Assembly: GCA_030765045.1 (NCBI GenBank)
Contig: CM060964.1
Span: 313,807,128-313,871,127, forward strand
Reading direction: 5' to 3'
DNA: 64,000 nucleotides
Origin: Tenodera sinensis
Lineage: Eukaryota > Arthropoda > Insecta > Mantodea > Mantidae
Position 1 is the stretch's first letter. Each line of letters opens with the position of its first letter. The notes under the pieces are model-generated. The model ran no database searches and was not told the DNA's origin. It worked only from the letters and a program-made list of their open reading frames with translations. Positions 37,684 to 50,814 of the stretch are shown one piece after another. A program made the translations under genes and the position numbers.

Positions 37684-38548
37684 GTTATTTAAAGAATAAT
37701 CGAAAATGATTATTCTACCCGCAGTTTAGAAGTTCTAAAAACCCTCGTATCTTTGAAACAATGATGTGATAATATATTTAAAGAATCACTAGTATTTTTA
37801 AAGATTTAACCTTAAGAAATATTACAATATGATGATCCGAGAGGCACGATTTCCAGCTTCTTCAAAAGAATAACAAGTATCGTTTTGACTCTGCTTCGAA
37901 AATGGAAAGTAATTTTGCAAGCGCCCTGTTGGAGAAGGGGTTCTTCCTCGTATTTTATGGCATATTTTGTCGTTTATAACTTGAGTACCGATAACCATTC
38001 ACGCAAACGTGCCGTCGACTGCAAACAGCTGAATTAACCTAGCTTAGCGCGTGTTATTCCTCGCACGAAGAACCTCGAAGCGACTTTACGGTATGGATAT
38101 TGTGTTTGTATCTTACTGAAAATCGACATGTGCTTTCCTTAACGCCAGCCGTGACTTGGAATCGACTTTCAGATAGCAGACACAACGTTACCAAAACGAC
38201 TCCCGCGATCTATCTGGCTAAACTGCAAAACCTACCAAAATCATCATCACTTTACTATTAGAGGTGGTTGAGGTTTCTACGATCACGAAGAGTATATTTT
38301 ATTCACAAAATCCCCCTCCGTAAAGGGCAGTAACCTAAGAGAAAGTTCAGTGATTTGCGGTACAAAACTAGCATGGGCGGTTTCTGATAGGATTAACAAC
38401 TTAGCACTACCCCAGCTTTTGATACCAGAATTATTGAAAGGCAAATTGTATAATTTTATAAAGAATATTAGGGGGATAGACAAATAATTAGGTGCAATAA
38501 TAATGTCCATATGTTAAAATAAATGCAAAATGTAATAATCCTAGTTTC
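37684..38548. other. No gene seen
   Basis: AT-rich, no recognised feature. Confidence 0.5.
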
Positions 38549-38559
38549 CAGTCATTAGC

Positions 38560-38895
38560 CGATCATCTCCATAACGTGGTGGTAGTGCTGCTTCTTACCA
38601 AGCGGGAGACCCATGTTCAATTCTCGGTACTGGCGTGGAGAACTCTTTCCGCTGGGAGACCTGGTCCGGTGCACTCAGCCTCGTTAGGTCCCTGGGTGGC
38701 CAATTGAGGAACTACTTGATTGAAAGGTAGCGGCTCCTGGTGGAGAAGACCGCATAACGGCCGGGAAGGACTGGGGGGCTGACCACGTCCCACCTCCAGC
38801 ACTGCACCCCATTCATGACGCCTGTGGTGGGCAGAGATGGAGACGCAGCGGTCGGGCGGTACGCCTTGGCCCGAGTGTTGTGCCACGGGGGGTTA
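38560..38895 (+). mobile_element. SINE2, full length with 11-bp duplication
   Basis: 336-bp insert between exact CAGTCATTAGC repeats (38549-38559 and 38896-38906). Head CGATCATCTCCATAACGTGG, B-box region GTTCAATTCTCGGTACTGG, then GGCCAATTGAGGAACTAC, GGGCGGTACGCCTTGGCCCG and end TTGTGCCACGGGG. Confidence 0.9.
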
Positions 38896-38906
38896 CAGTC
38901 ATTAGC

Positions 38907-39274
38907 ATAGGTTCAGTGAAGGATTCAGGTAAATGCTATTAGGCCAGTGTAGCTAGGTAATTAAGGTTATGATGAAACTCAGTCAACTAGAATATCACTA
39001 GCTCAAAGTGTTCCTGGAGTTCAGTGTGTTCAGGGGTGTTGCTGAGCTCGTAGATAAAATTTTCAAAAGCATAAAGGAAATGATTGTGTTTCAGGTACGA
39101 ATTAGGACCTTTGAGATTAAGCAATATTATATAGGAACGCTGGTAGGCGGGACATTGTTTTCATTTTACCCAAAATGAACATAGCGCAGTAGTTCGAAAA
39201 GCTGAAAACTACAAGTGCCGGCAATTTTAACGAAGCTTTCAGTTTTCATTACTTACCAAGTAATTTAGTGTCCA
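38907..39274. other. No gene seen
   Basis: Spacer between two SINE2 copies in opposite orientation. Confidence 0.5.
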
Positions 39275-39597
39275 AGGTACCCCCCCCCCTCCTCGGTGGC
39301 AAACAGCACATCCGGGCCAAGGCCTACTGCCCAACCGCTGCGTCCCCCACCTCTGCCCACCACAGGCGTCATTATTGGGGGTGGGGGTTGGACGTGGTCA
39401 GCGCCCCGGCCCCTTCCGGCCGGTTATGCCATCTTCTCGATCAGGGGCAATCAAGTAGTTCCTCAATTGGCCCCTCAGTCCTAACGCACCATATCTTCCG
39501 GCGGGAGAAAATCCCCACGCCGATACCGTTAATCGAACCCGGGTCCCCCGCTTGGTAAGCAGCATCGCTACCACCACGCTAAGGAGACGACCTCTCC
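39275..39597 (-). mobile_element. SINE2 copy
   Basis: Minus strand GGTCGTCTCCTTAGCGTGGT, B box GGGTTCGATTAACGGTATCG, CAATTGAGGAACTACTTG, GGGCAGTAGGCCTTGGCCCG. Frames of 94-96 codons inside are repeat-derived. Confidence 0.88.
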
Positions 39598-42362
39598 AAT
39601 GTGTCAGAGTACTTAAATTTCCAATGTTATGTAATCTACGAGTACTTGGAACAAGCAAATGGTTCTGCAAAATAATTCCCATCCGTAAGACACAAGTCTG
39701 AAGTGCAAATAGTTACTGCGAAGAAATAAAAGTAAGCAGGTAAAAAGAAAATAGCCGCAGTACAAGAATGAAAAATAAAATTTAAGAACCAATGAAGTTA
39801 CACATTTGAAAAGAAGCTGCATTCAACCACTATTATAATAATTTATGGTTTGGCGTTGCTCTCATTATCCAGCTGCACTTGGGTGAAACAGGAAATCGGA
39901 AGTGAAGTGGTCTGCGGTCCTGGAGTCGTGACCCAACCCAGACAAGAGTAACTTTCTTTTATGTTGTTCTTCCCACGCTCCTACCAAGAGCACGCCGAGA
40001 TCACACATTTCTCATGAACATTTCCCTTGACTTTGACACAAACTGGGGTAAAAGCTTCATACCATTAAAATATTCTGTTTGTTAACGACGCTGTCAATTG
40101 TCAGGATCATAACAGCGCCGCCAGTGTGCCGGAGCTTCGTCCCGCAAGAGTTCCTTTCACAAGCCAGTAAATCTACTGACATGGGGTTGTCGCTTTCAAG
40201 CACTCTTTAAGCATCGATCTGGGCCGGGCTGGATCTGAACCACCCAAACCGACAAGCTTCGTATCTTATATCTATGTTAAGGTAGTAACAATTGATAACT
40301 ACTTAATACATCTCAAAGAAACATTTGGGGCAATTTAGATGCCAAACTTTGAGCCAAATCATACGGAAAACTTTGGGTCTTGAAGCCAATCACAGTCTTA
40401 AGGCAGTGTACATATGCAAATTAAAAAATCCACAATTTCCTTTTGATTACTTTGAATTTTTTCCACGAACTCAGAACATAAAATATACAGTATACACAAC
40501 ATTTCAATGTCCTATGTTAAACCATTTTTAAATTATTAATAATAGATCGATTTTTGGTATGCTAATATGAAATGATCCTTGGATACTACAGTTTACTGTA
40601 TCTCTTCTAAAACTTTAATTTGAACTCAGTATACAGATATAACGAAATTGTACAGTCATTGCTTAGATTTAATTAGCTTAAGAGAATTTTATTGCTATTT
40701 TCAATTTTACTTTTCAGTATGGGTTACGAAAGAAATTTAATTTCAGCTCAACCATTTAATATTTTTAAATAGTGGATGACAAATTGCAATACCTTAATCT
40801 CTGAAGCTCTCCTGAAAGTTTAAACCTAATAAATTATAAACTAGGGTCAAAGGAGCATTTTGAATAATGAAAAATGCTGCAAAAATTGAGCAAAATGGAT
40901 TTTAAAGTATAACAATATATTTTTGTACTTTACCTAAATCCAGTCAACTTAAAATTCCCCAGCACCATATATGAGACCAATTTCTACACCAAATTACTAA
41001 AATGTCTGCTGATTACTGCTTTAATATAAACTAATGAATACCTTAAAACCTGTCAAATACCTAAACAATGCCTAATATACATCTGGAACACTGAAATAAT
41101 CCGGCGAGACTACATAATTACATAACACTAGTTGCACTTCTCTGTCTACTAGCAAAACACGTGTAAGGTTCGCGGCATTTCAGTTCGATATATCGAATTC
41201 ATTTCAGCACAGCCAACTCACAACTCATTTGAAGCAAAATTCCTTGCAAGAGAAATGCCCGCTAAATTAAAGCCAGTGAAAACCAAAATTGCATTTGAAA
41301 GCCGTAGCGACGAAGTTTAGCGAGGAATGCCCACACGCGATGGGACACTTAAATGCCCTCCTGGAGCTTTAGAAATAGCCGATATTAAGAAAACAAAAGT
41401 CTGTCATAAAAGTACAAAGTATAAGCATAATAAAAATATAAAAAGTGAAAATCGAAATTTTGGGAACTTTTTGCCAAGTGTCATTGATGCATTGCCTTAA
41501 TTGTGTTTATAATAAAAGAACAAATAATTGTTTTATATATTCCATATTCCTGAATACCCTAACAATACCCCTGTGATTGAGAGATATTTCTTCACGTTAT
41601 GCTACCTCACTATGGCGTAAACGCAACATGGAAAATAGTGTTTAAGAGCGCCGTGTATAATAATCGCAGCTTGTTTAAACACTATTATCACATCCATAAT
41701 AAGCGACAATTATCATCCAACAATTATGCCTCCTCCCTTATTTGTTTCCAATTATGAGAGATTCATATCAAAATGGCAGCTTTAAGATTTGACCCAGCGT
41801 CAGGCGTGTTGTTAGTTTGTTTTAAAAATAAATACTCTTCTACCAGAAGATTGTATTTTTATTCCGTTAATGTAACATTTTATTTTTGTTTTTGAGGTTA
41901 GATGTATAATTAGGCAATGGTTAAGAATTCTGCAGCACTTGGCTTTGATGGTACAATAGAGAAGTGATAATTTGTTTTGAACCTAAGTACCAATTACCTT
42001 TAGTGTGTATATTTTATAATAATGGCGTAGTTTACAAATACTTTTCTTGTGAAATTGTCATCTCTAGGTTTTGAACTTATATTAAGTAATTCTGCGCAAT
42101 CGTCAGAATATTTGATAATCTCAAAGTCATTCCTGATACTGCCGACTAAACTTACATTTAGTTTAGTAATAGGCAGGAGATAGTTTCCCCCTCAAAAATA
42201 TTAAAATCAAGGATACAGTATTTCTACAGACTGTCACGAAAGTCGCCACTGACGCAACGGACTTCCAATATTCACTGTTAATTACAAGTAAATTGGTTCC
42301 AATACATTTAGAAGTAATAGACCTCGGTGCACAGCTACTTCTGTTAGATATAAACATTAAAA
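39598..42362. other. No gene seen
   Basis: 2.8 kb of AT-rich DNA, the longest repeat-poor stretch in the left two thirds. No open frame over 70 codons and no domain recognised. Confidence 0.5.
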
Positions 42363-42999
42363 GTCTGTTGTGTTGCACTCACAAGACTTCCTCTACTCTT
42401 GTGCTAACTATTCTTATAAACTTTTATTCCTCTATCTTCTTCATGTTAGTCGTGATAGTCATGTTAGTCCGAAATGGTTCACTCCACAAAAATGCATTTG
42501 GACATAACGAGATGTACATTTTTGTGTAGTAAGATTTGGTCTATCTCTTACGGTTTACCAGTTACGCAAAAGTCATCAAGAGTAAACAGGACTACACAGG
42601 CTACAGCCAGAAAATTCAAAATATGCATTTCACTCGCCATAAAGTATCTTGAACACATGGCATTATGATCAAAATCGTTAGAGCCGTTTTTGAGAAAATC
42701 AAAATTTTCAGAAACTTTTTCATCCACATGGCAGTTTAGGATGGAGGAATTTTCTTTAAAATCTTCATGCCGCATCCTTCAAAGATATTAAGCTTAAATA
42801 CCAACTTTTGTTTTTAACCGACTTTTCGTTTTTATGTAATGTTAAAGTTATGCTGTTCACAGACAGACATACACACACATACGAACCTTCTAAAAGTTCA
42901 GGGGGCCTCAAAACATATTTCCGGGGAAATCTCGACATCGAAATTTTGGGTCTAGTAGAATACTTCCCCTATTTACTATAAGTAGAAAAGAAAGTAAAA
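42363..42999 (+). mobile_element. Family X, copy 10 (both ends, deleted inside)
   Basis: TCTGTTGTGTTGCACTCACA at the left, AAGAAAGTAAAA at the right. The microsatellite site has only ACACACACATACG (about 42870). About 300 bp of the left half is deleted. Confidence 0.85.
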
Positions 43000-44085
43000 C
43001 TTTGTTATACATTACCTTAAAGGGGTAAAATATATTTGTGAATCTTTGTTTCATGTTTACAGTGCATCATTTGGCGCACAATTGTTCGTGAATGAAGAAA
43101 GCGCAGGTAGGAGGTGTTGCTATTGAACTTTTTCTTTCTATTGACAAGCTCCAGAAATTTTGTTATCAAAACCGGTCTTACTAATACATTTTGTAGTAAC
43201 GCAATCAGATATCCTGCTGGACAACATAGAAACCTGATATTCTTGACAGAATTTTCCCCTCCTTGTGTTTCAAGTCACCTGAATCGTGACTCTTGTTTAC
43301 CAACGTCATTCTTAGTAAACAAGTGACGGCGTTAGTAGTACTGTGTTCCTCTCACGAGAATGTCGCTGTAAGGAATGTGGCATTAACAATTCCAGCTTTT
43401 TCTGAGAAAGATTATGGTTTGAGTTGCAACATATCAACAAGCAATGCCAAGAGTGTACATATGTTTTTTAGAAGGCCTAAGCCTTTTAGATATGTTGAAA
43501 CTCTAGCCGTAATCTTTTTTCAGAAAATGTCAAACACGTTTCTTACAATCGCATTCTCGTGAAAGGAAAAAAAGTAGCTAATGTATAATAATACCCATCC
43601 CTTAACGCCCACATTCCAAGAAGTTGTGATACTGTCCCTTAAACTTCTTCCGCTGCTAATGACATGAACAGAATAGAGAGGGTCCTTTCAATATACTCTA
43701 AGCAAAAGGATCTGCGGTTGTCAAGTCGCTTAAGTACTATTGTGCATTCAGAGTGTCTAAAAGACAGTGGGATGAGGAAAGGCGTTAAGGCATGAGCATC
43801 ATTACAGATAGTGGTTCTATGGTAGTGGCACACTTTAATGACTGCTGATAGCGGACTATTGCTATTCTTTTTCCTGTTGAGCAAATAAATTTTGTGGGCA
43901 CAAATGATATTTGTAGCGTGATTTCACAGCGTGTTTAACTATACAATATCGCAAGGCATGACAGGCCTATGATTGAATTTAGTATAGAGCCGCCCGCCAT
44001 CTCCCCTTTCCCCTCCTGAGAGCAGAAAACCCTTAGGACGTTTTCTCGTCAGAGAAAACTTGTGCCTAACTTGTGCCTAACAAAA
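43000..44085. other. No gene seen
   Basis: Short overlapping frames (43114-43326, 43293-43562) without domains. Confidence 0.45.
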
Positions 44086-44370
44086 CACATGGCTGCCTGT
44101 GTGGTCAAATGATCAGCGTTCTGGGCCAGAGGTCCGAGTTCGATTCCCGGCTGGGGTTGGGAATTGTTCTTTAACCAGAGTAACTCCCTATTCCCCACAT
44201 ATTTTAGAAGTATAAATATGGGAGCGAACGTGGGTGTGTTTAATGTTAAAAACCATAAAAATCAACATTAAGAAACCCTGTAGTTCAGCGAGTAAAACAT
44301 CAGTTGTTTCTCAAGTCAAGCCCCAGATATGGCCAAGTAAGCTAAAGGGGGCTATACAAATAAAAGGGAA
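44086..44370 (+). mobile_element. SINE4, best copy
   Basis: Head GGCTGCCTGTGTGGTCAAAT, GATCAGCGTTCTGGGCC, B box CGAGTTCGATTCCCGGC, then GGTTGGGAATTGTTCTTTAA, GAGCGAACGTGGGTGTG, TTGTTTCTCAAGTCAAGCC and AAAGGGGGCTATA with an A-rich tail. Confidence 0.85.
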
Positions 44371-44929
44371 AAAAACCACATAGTTTAGCGAAAATTCCTT
44401 CATTTTTGGGGTTCATCGAAGCATGCATTCATTGCGTTATTGTTCTATCGATTGTGATACAACGATTTTAAACATTCTACATAACTATGAGTGGGGAAAA
44501 TGCAATATAATAATGGTTGATTACTTATGTTTTATTGTTTATAACTTCTATATGACAATTACATAAAATGAGGGCATCTTAAAAGGTGTTCTCTGATAGA
44601 AACATACCTTGGCAATTAAATGAGAACGTCTATCTTAATGAGGAACTAGCTCTTTTACACATAATTTATATTTATCTTACAGACAGAGAAACGGAGATGA
44701 CAGCTGTATCTCGATTAGGGTTTTCCAAACATATCAGTCTACTAAAACTACCTTTAAATATTTGCGAAAAACAAGATGTATATTGTCGCGGTGCGTCTCA
44801 AAGAAGGATCAAGGTCAGTTGTCTCACACCACTACGTTGCTACGCAACACGTGACAATGGCAGCTGAGAACAAACACCGTTTCCAGACAGTTCCCGTAGC
44901 TTCTCGTAACAAGCTCTGCACTCGAAGCT
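44371..44929. other. No gene seen
   Basis: A frame of 93 codons at 44586-44867 has no recognisable domain. Confidence 0.4.
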
Positions 44930-45524
44930 TCTAGCACAAACTATCCTTAAAACCACTTCTCTTTCATCCACTTCATGTTAATCAAAATAGACATTTGTAG
45001 AAATGGTTTTATTACATATGTATTTCCTGTAAGTACATTGAGAACTAGGAGAATCCATTAGGCTTAAGTATTAGTCAAATCTTTTAAGAGTCAGTCGCTA
45101 TGTGATGGGTTTGACAATCCATTCTCTTAGCATTCCCAAGACATAAAGAACAAATAACAAGGAATATCTCGGAAATGATTCACTCAAAACGAAGTATTTG
45201 ACATAAATCGTGTCTCTTAACGAGACCTACAGCTTTGTGTAGCAAGATAATGTTATGCAAAAGCATACCAGTTATCAAGTCATCCACAATTAACAGGACT
45301 TACTGAGGACATTCCCAGAAATTCAAGTTTATGTATTTCATTTGTCATAAAAATATCTTAAACATACAGTATGTTAATAAAAATCGTTAGCCATTTTTGA
45401 AAAAGATAAAAAATTTCTGGGGTGGGGGGACTTTCTCAAAGTCTTTGTGTAGCAACCTGGGAAGATGCTTATCTTGAATACTAAGTTTGGTATTTCATCG
45501 GCTTTTCATTTTTGAGTTATGCTG

Positions 45525-45594
<70 letters not shown>

Positions 45595-45722
45595 TTTTTT
45601 TTTTTTCTAAAAATGCTTTTCTTGAATTCAGGGAATCCCTGAGCATGTACATCCGGTGAAATTTCGATATCGAACTTTTGGGTGGAATACTTCCTCTACT
45701 TACTGTACGCAGTAGAAGTAAA
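44930..45722 (+). mobile_element. Family X, copy 11 (with CA array)
   Basis: Has TTAAGAGTCAGTCGCTATGT, GGAATATCTCGGAAATG, the CA run (45527-45591) and GGGTGGAATACTTCCTCTAC. Left terminus diverged. Confidence 0.8.
45527..45591. repeat. (CA)n microsatellite inside family X
   Basis: About 32 CA units. Confidence 0.95.
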
Positions 45723-45877
45723 AATGTATTATTTTATTCACTCATGATACATAACTGCATTTAGGTGATTTCAAAGTATGCAACATGGATTTGGCTACAT
45801 GCCGTATATAAAGACCAAATTTAGCATTTGAATCAGAAGGCAAGTGCTAACTTCCTCTGCCACTGAAGTTCTAAGGT

Positions 45878-45962
45878 AGAGGTAGTACTGAACTCGATCA
45901 AAACTTCAATGTCGAGATTTCGCCAGAAATAGCGAATATGAGGTCCTCTGAATTAAAAAGAA
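45878..45962 (-). mobile_element. Family X, copy 12 (right-end fragment)
   Basis: CTTCAATGTCGAGATTTCGC then GAGGTCCTCTGAATT. Convergent with copy 11. Confidence 0.65.
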
Positions 45963-46754
45963 AAAAAAAATCTTATTTAGAGAAAGGACATGTTCGAACT
46001 GTCCTTTACAAGGATAATCTTTTCTTTTTTTTAATTTTTTTTTCATTATTTTCTCAAAAGTTACTAAAAGATTTTGATCAAAATAGCATATGTTTCAAAC
46101 TTCACCAAGCTTATCTTAAAGTTTCTGTGACCCATAATTGAATGGCATAAACCGGAAAGCTATTGAAAATCAAAAACATAGAACTCATTAAAGTATTTAT
46201 TTTGCGTTGAACGATTTACGTTTATACCTTTAGAATTCTCATCAAATAGAACGGGATTGAAATTGACCATTCGTCAACTTTTAAAACTTTCTCTTCGCGT
46301 GAGTTCGTTACCTACTAGGTCTATAGATAGGTCTATAAATTTTCCTCTATTCAACAGGAAAACATGAAACAATTTTAAGGATTTAACTAGTCTTATGCTG
46401 AACTAAATTTTATTTCATTCTTGTTTTTGTTATATTTTTTAATCTCCAAAGCTTTTACCCTTAGAATGTGGGAATTAATTTATTTTTATTGTGCTCTTTT
46501 AATAGTTTGACCACTAGATCTTTTATTTTAAGTGGATGGCTATATTAGCTTCATAATCCACACTAATTTAAAGTCATTATCTTTAATATATTCCAAGTAA
46601 ATTTCACCACAACTTTCCTACAACAGTGAATGCTGCACAGATGGCAATGGTATAAAAACAATTGGCACGATCTACACGTGTTTTTAATGAGTTCTGCATA
46701 TTTTGCAGTAAACTTCGTATACAACTTTCATAAAACTAACCATTTTCTATTCGT
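45963..46754. other. No gene seen
   Basis: AT-rich, nothing recognised. Confidence 0.5.
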
Positions 46755-46918
46755 GGTGGACGAAGCGGCGTCAGGGCGGGTTTTCTCCGGGTGCTCCGGT
46801 TTCCCCCGCCATCTCATTCCACCGGTGCTCCATCTTCATTCCATGTATCATCAGTGTCACCGCCTGCGGTGCCGTAGTAGTAAAAGCGGGCGTTAAACAC
46901 TACAACAACAATAACAAC
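46755..46918 (+). mobile_element. SINE3, 5'-truncated copy
   Basis: Matches SINE3 from GTGGACGAAGCGGCGTCAGG to the tail GCGGGCGTTAAACACTACAA plus CAACAATAACAA. The tRNA head is missing. Confidence 0.85.
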
Positions 46919-48646
46919 CATTTTCTTCCATTTAAAATATTTATATCCGAAATAAAAATTTTAATTTCTAAATGTTGTGAGCAAAAAGTTATAATTGTTA
47001 AAATGTAGTTTTGTAAAAGTTAAAAATAAGACAGTATAAAGTTAGTTTAACCTGAAGAAAAAAAAAAAGAAGCGTCAATTAAATCTTTAAAAAAGTTTCA
47101 TGTTAATTGTAGTGGAAGGTTTCTAAGTAAACCGTCCTCGAAATGAGGAAATTAACACTGTGGGGATAGGCACAATCGGTTAACGCATACACACTTTGTC
47201 AATTTATCATGGTTTAAGTGTGCGTTTTCGTGACTTTTCTCCGCAGAGTTATAAAAGCTTTCTCAATCTTCCACAGATCCGGTATTGTATTATTAGGTAG
47301 GTTATATGTTAATGTTCAAAGGCAGAATAAGTGAAAGCATAACGCGTATGAAAGTTTAACAGCCACAAACAGCATGTTTGGAACGGGAAAAAAATTCACT
47401 CAAGAGTTGTTAATCAGCTTCTGTAACAAGATATGGAATGACAAAGGCTGTATGTAGCTTTTGAGAATGACCCACTGGCATGAGATGTCGAATAAAGCAA
47501 AAGATGCAGAGCGGCCACCACTGTCGTACACCATAACTTTCCGTTACGTTTAAACGTTTTGCCAAACTAGTTGGGCTTTCGCCGCGCTTTTGTTTTGTTT
47601 GTTTTCTTTTCTCCTTCTCCAGCATGTAGCTATAAAATGTTAACAGGATCTCGCAGTAAGAGAGATGTTCTAGTCAATCAGTAGTTGTAAACTTCAAAAC
47701 AAACGGCACGTAACGCAGAAATGAGGACAGCTATAACATAAGTGTTGTAATTTTGCAATATCACTCTTTTTGAAGCTGCTCTGTGTCCGTATTGACCTGA
47801 ATTTCTCGATAAATATAACCTCCTACACTGTTTCACTTTCCGAAAAGCACACTAAGGCACCCAACAAACGTACTCTAGATTTTGACAATACAGAAAATGG
47901 TCGATTACGAAGCTACATAACACAAATAAAACAAATAGTATCGCGGTAGTGACAATTGTCCATTCTACTGATACCCTTTACAAAATACTAAGTTCACTAT
48001 TACGACATAAGCTTCGCCCATGGAGGACTATCTTCATTTGGAATGTACAACTGTGTGAAATGGCATATCTACCCATTTATTTCACCTGCTTTAATAATGC
48101 AATTCATATAGCGTGGCCCAATTTACTGAAAAAGCCTATATGCACAACTAATGATCACTAATTTTTCATTGTGAACAAAAAGGAACAATTGTTTAATGAA
48201 AGCATAGTCAAATTTCCAATTAAATGTAAATAAAACTGCACTGCATATAATTAAAGCCATTAACTGAGTAAGAGACATTTGTGGTCAGCTTGTAATACAA
48301 GTTGTATCTTTAACACAGACTGCTCAAATTAATCAAGTTGCACTTTCTGAAATTTAGTGTTATATTTTAACACTATAAGTTCGACAATGTGCGCAACCTT
48401 GATTTCCATGAAAGTCTGATGGTAAAAAGATGCACTTCAGTGAACACAAGCCACGCTTCAAAATGCAATATCCATTTTAACATGTCTCAAGCAGTGGCGA
48501 AAACGGGCGGTAATATTATTAACATAATAACAATAACAAAAATAATAAATTAATAATAAATTTATTTACTGTTTTCAACAATCGGGAGGCGTTCCGTGGG
48601 TCAAATCTGTTCTGTATGTTATGCAGGTCACTTGTTGAAAAGAAAA
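46919..48646. other. No gene seen
   Basis: AT-rich; a minus-strand 71-codon frame (47625-47410) begins with a Lys-rich stretch but has no firm homology. Confidence 0.45.
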
Positions 48647-49358
48647 TCTGATGTGTTGCACTCACATAACTTGTTCTACTCTTGTACTAACCATTCTTAC
48701 AAACTCTTATTCCTATATCTTCTTCGTGTTGGTCGAGATGATCATTTGCAGAAATGAACGCATTGCTTATTTCCTTGTAGGTCGAGTGAGTGAGTGAGTG
48801 AGTGAGTGAGTGAGTGAGTGAGTGAGTGTGTTGGGTTTAAGGGCCCGTCGACAACTTGGTCATTAGGGCCCCTTGTAGGTTGAAGGGGAATATTAGAATA
48901 CTGTAGGCTTGCATTTCACGAAAGTTTTAAGTTTTCTGAAACTGACACAAATAAGGAATATCTCCGAAATGGTTCAATCCACAAAAAAAGTTATTTAGAT
49001 ATAAATTGTGTTTTAACGAGATCTACATTTTTGGTATAGTAAGATTTTGTCTATCTCTTACGGTTTAGGACTTATTCAAAAGTCATCCAGAGAAAACAGG
49101 ACTACATAAGATATAGCCAGAAAATTCAAAATATACATTTCATTTGGCATGCAAATATCTTAAACATATGGCATGTTAATCAAAATTGTATTTTCAAGAA
49201 AATCAACATTTTCGAAAAGTTTTGCATGTAAAGGGTAGTTTAGGGTGGAGAAATTTTCTTCAAAATCTTCGTGTCGCATCCTTGAAAGACGTTGAACTTA
49301 AATGCCAACTTTTGTTTTTTACCGACTTTTCGTTTTTGAGTTATGCTGTCCACAGACT

Positions 49359-49422
<64 letters not shown>

Positions 49423-49550
49423 CTCTTTTCTAAAAATGTTTATTTTTTTTATTCAGGGGGTCTCAAAACAAATATTTCCGGTGAAATCTCGACATCAAAG
49501 TTTTGGGTGGAATACAATACTTCCTCTACTTACCAGTAGAGAAAGTAAAA
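48647..49550 (+). mobile_element. Family X, copy 13 (both ends, CA array, nested SINE1)
   Basis: Left end TCTGATGTGTTGCACTCACA, right end CAGTAGAGAAAGTAAAA. All landmarks are in order, including the CA run 49360-49419. An 88-bp SINE1 tail piece is inserted at 48783. The best reference copy here for the element's ends. Confidence 0.9.
48783..48870 (-). mobile_element. 5'-truncated SINE1 nested in family X, with exact duplication
   Basis: Flanked by exact CCTTGTAGGT repeats (48773-48782 and 48871-48880). On the plus strand it starts with (GAGT)n and ends with GGTTTAAGGGCCCGTCGACA then ACTTGGTCATTAGGGCC. Only the last ~45 bp of SINE1 and its tandem tail inserted. Confidence 0.9.
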
Positions 49551-50396
49551 ATCAATGTGCTATTCGTATTATGTTGAATGACACAAATAATAAGCGATGT
49601 GAAATTTGAGTAATACAGGGAAATATTTACTATAGCTTACACAAATTTTAATGGCCGGTGCCTCAGCACACAAAATTCAATCAGTGGCTTGCCACGCTTG
49701 GCGGTGTTGTATAGCTACACACACTGTGAAGTCACGTGTAGAGCTGGTGATATTAATATCATTTGCGACCACGAAATTTATTTGTAGGTACAAGAAACGG
49801 TCAGGTATCAGCCACCACTAAATTTGTGTCTGCCATAAATATCCTACATATAATTAATTACATTTATGGCTTGCCGTACTCTTTTAGAAATCACTATGCA
49901 ACGTTTTAGAATACTTTTAGGGTGGAAGTGATTATCCCTTGTGATTATATTCTTCCAACACCCTGCGAATTTCGGACGAAAAAGTTTCTGTTACCGGATG
50001 TTGCATATCTGACTTCCTTAACGTCCAAGGTCTTCCAAGATGTACGTATAGCCTATAAGCACCCTTTAGAAACAAGTTATCGGAATGGTCGAGCAATTAT
50101 TTAGGTAAACACATTATAATGCCTGACTGGACAAATATTGATAATCATTTTCCAGAAAGTTTCGGCACTTCACTTAATCCCATGCAATCAAGGTATGAAA
50201 GTACCATGTAGCGCCACAAATTATCAGATTTAATTGCACATTAAGAAAGGGTACTTTTACTTGAATGGAAAGGAGGTCAAACGAACGCTAAGTGGGCCAG
50301 TAAAGATAGATATTAATAATAACATTCACCTTGCTTTACTGAAGTAGCAATAACACCTCTAACTCGTCATTCACGACATCCATGCACCAACTAAGA
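49551..50396. other. No gene seen
   Basis: AT-rich; nothing recognised. Confidence 0.5.
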
Positions 50397-50408
50397 AAGG
50401 AATTCAGA

Positions 50409-50562
50409 TGGTGTTTTTAAACACACAAGCCGTGTGTGGATAATGTTTGATAGGTAGAATCGGGGCTGAAAAATCCAATGCCACAGCCGGGATTTGAGCC
50501 GAGGATCTGTGGTTCAAATCCCGGCTGTTGCATTGAATTTTTCAATTCCGATTCTACCTCTC
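50409..50562. mobile_element. Fold-back SINE-like insert with 12-bp duplication
   Basis: 154-bp insert between exact AAGGAATTCAGA repeats (50397-50408, 50563-50574). Inside, 50452-50500 and 50511-50559 are imperfect inverted arms of about 49 bp around a 10-base spacer. Each arm ends with a B-box-like word (GGGATTTGAGCC reversed, GGTTCAAATCCC forward), as if two copies of a tRNA-derived unit were joined head to head. Confidence 0.75.
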
Positions 50563-50814
50563 AAGGAATTCAGAGTTTACAAGCGTGTCTAAGGCAGTCC
50601 GCGAAAATTATATCCTCAACGTTGAATGTATACAAACGCTATGTGCAAGCATGACGTTAGACCAGGCTGGGCAAAATCGGCTCAAAAGGCCACTCCACTA
50701 GAACGCATTCTTTCCTCACTTCACCGGCCATCCCTCCCCTTCACTGCTATTCTTCTTTACCTTTGTTTCATTCAGTGGCGAGTATGGCTTCGCCGGGATG
50801 TGTGTTTCATGAAG
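50563..50814. other. No gene seen
   Basis: Short spacer; frame 50626-50886 overlaps the next entry in another phase. Confidence 0.4.

Noticed and set aside
47410..47625. Possible DNA-binding domain (KRGESPTSLAKRLNVTES)
   Set aside because: The segment vaguely resembles a transposase HTH, but is too short, has no flanking support and no further motif in any frame.
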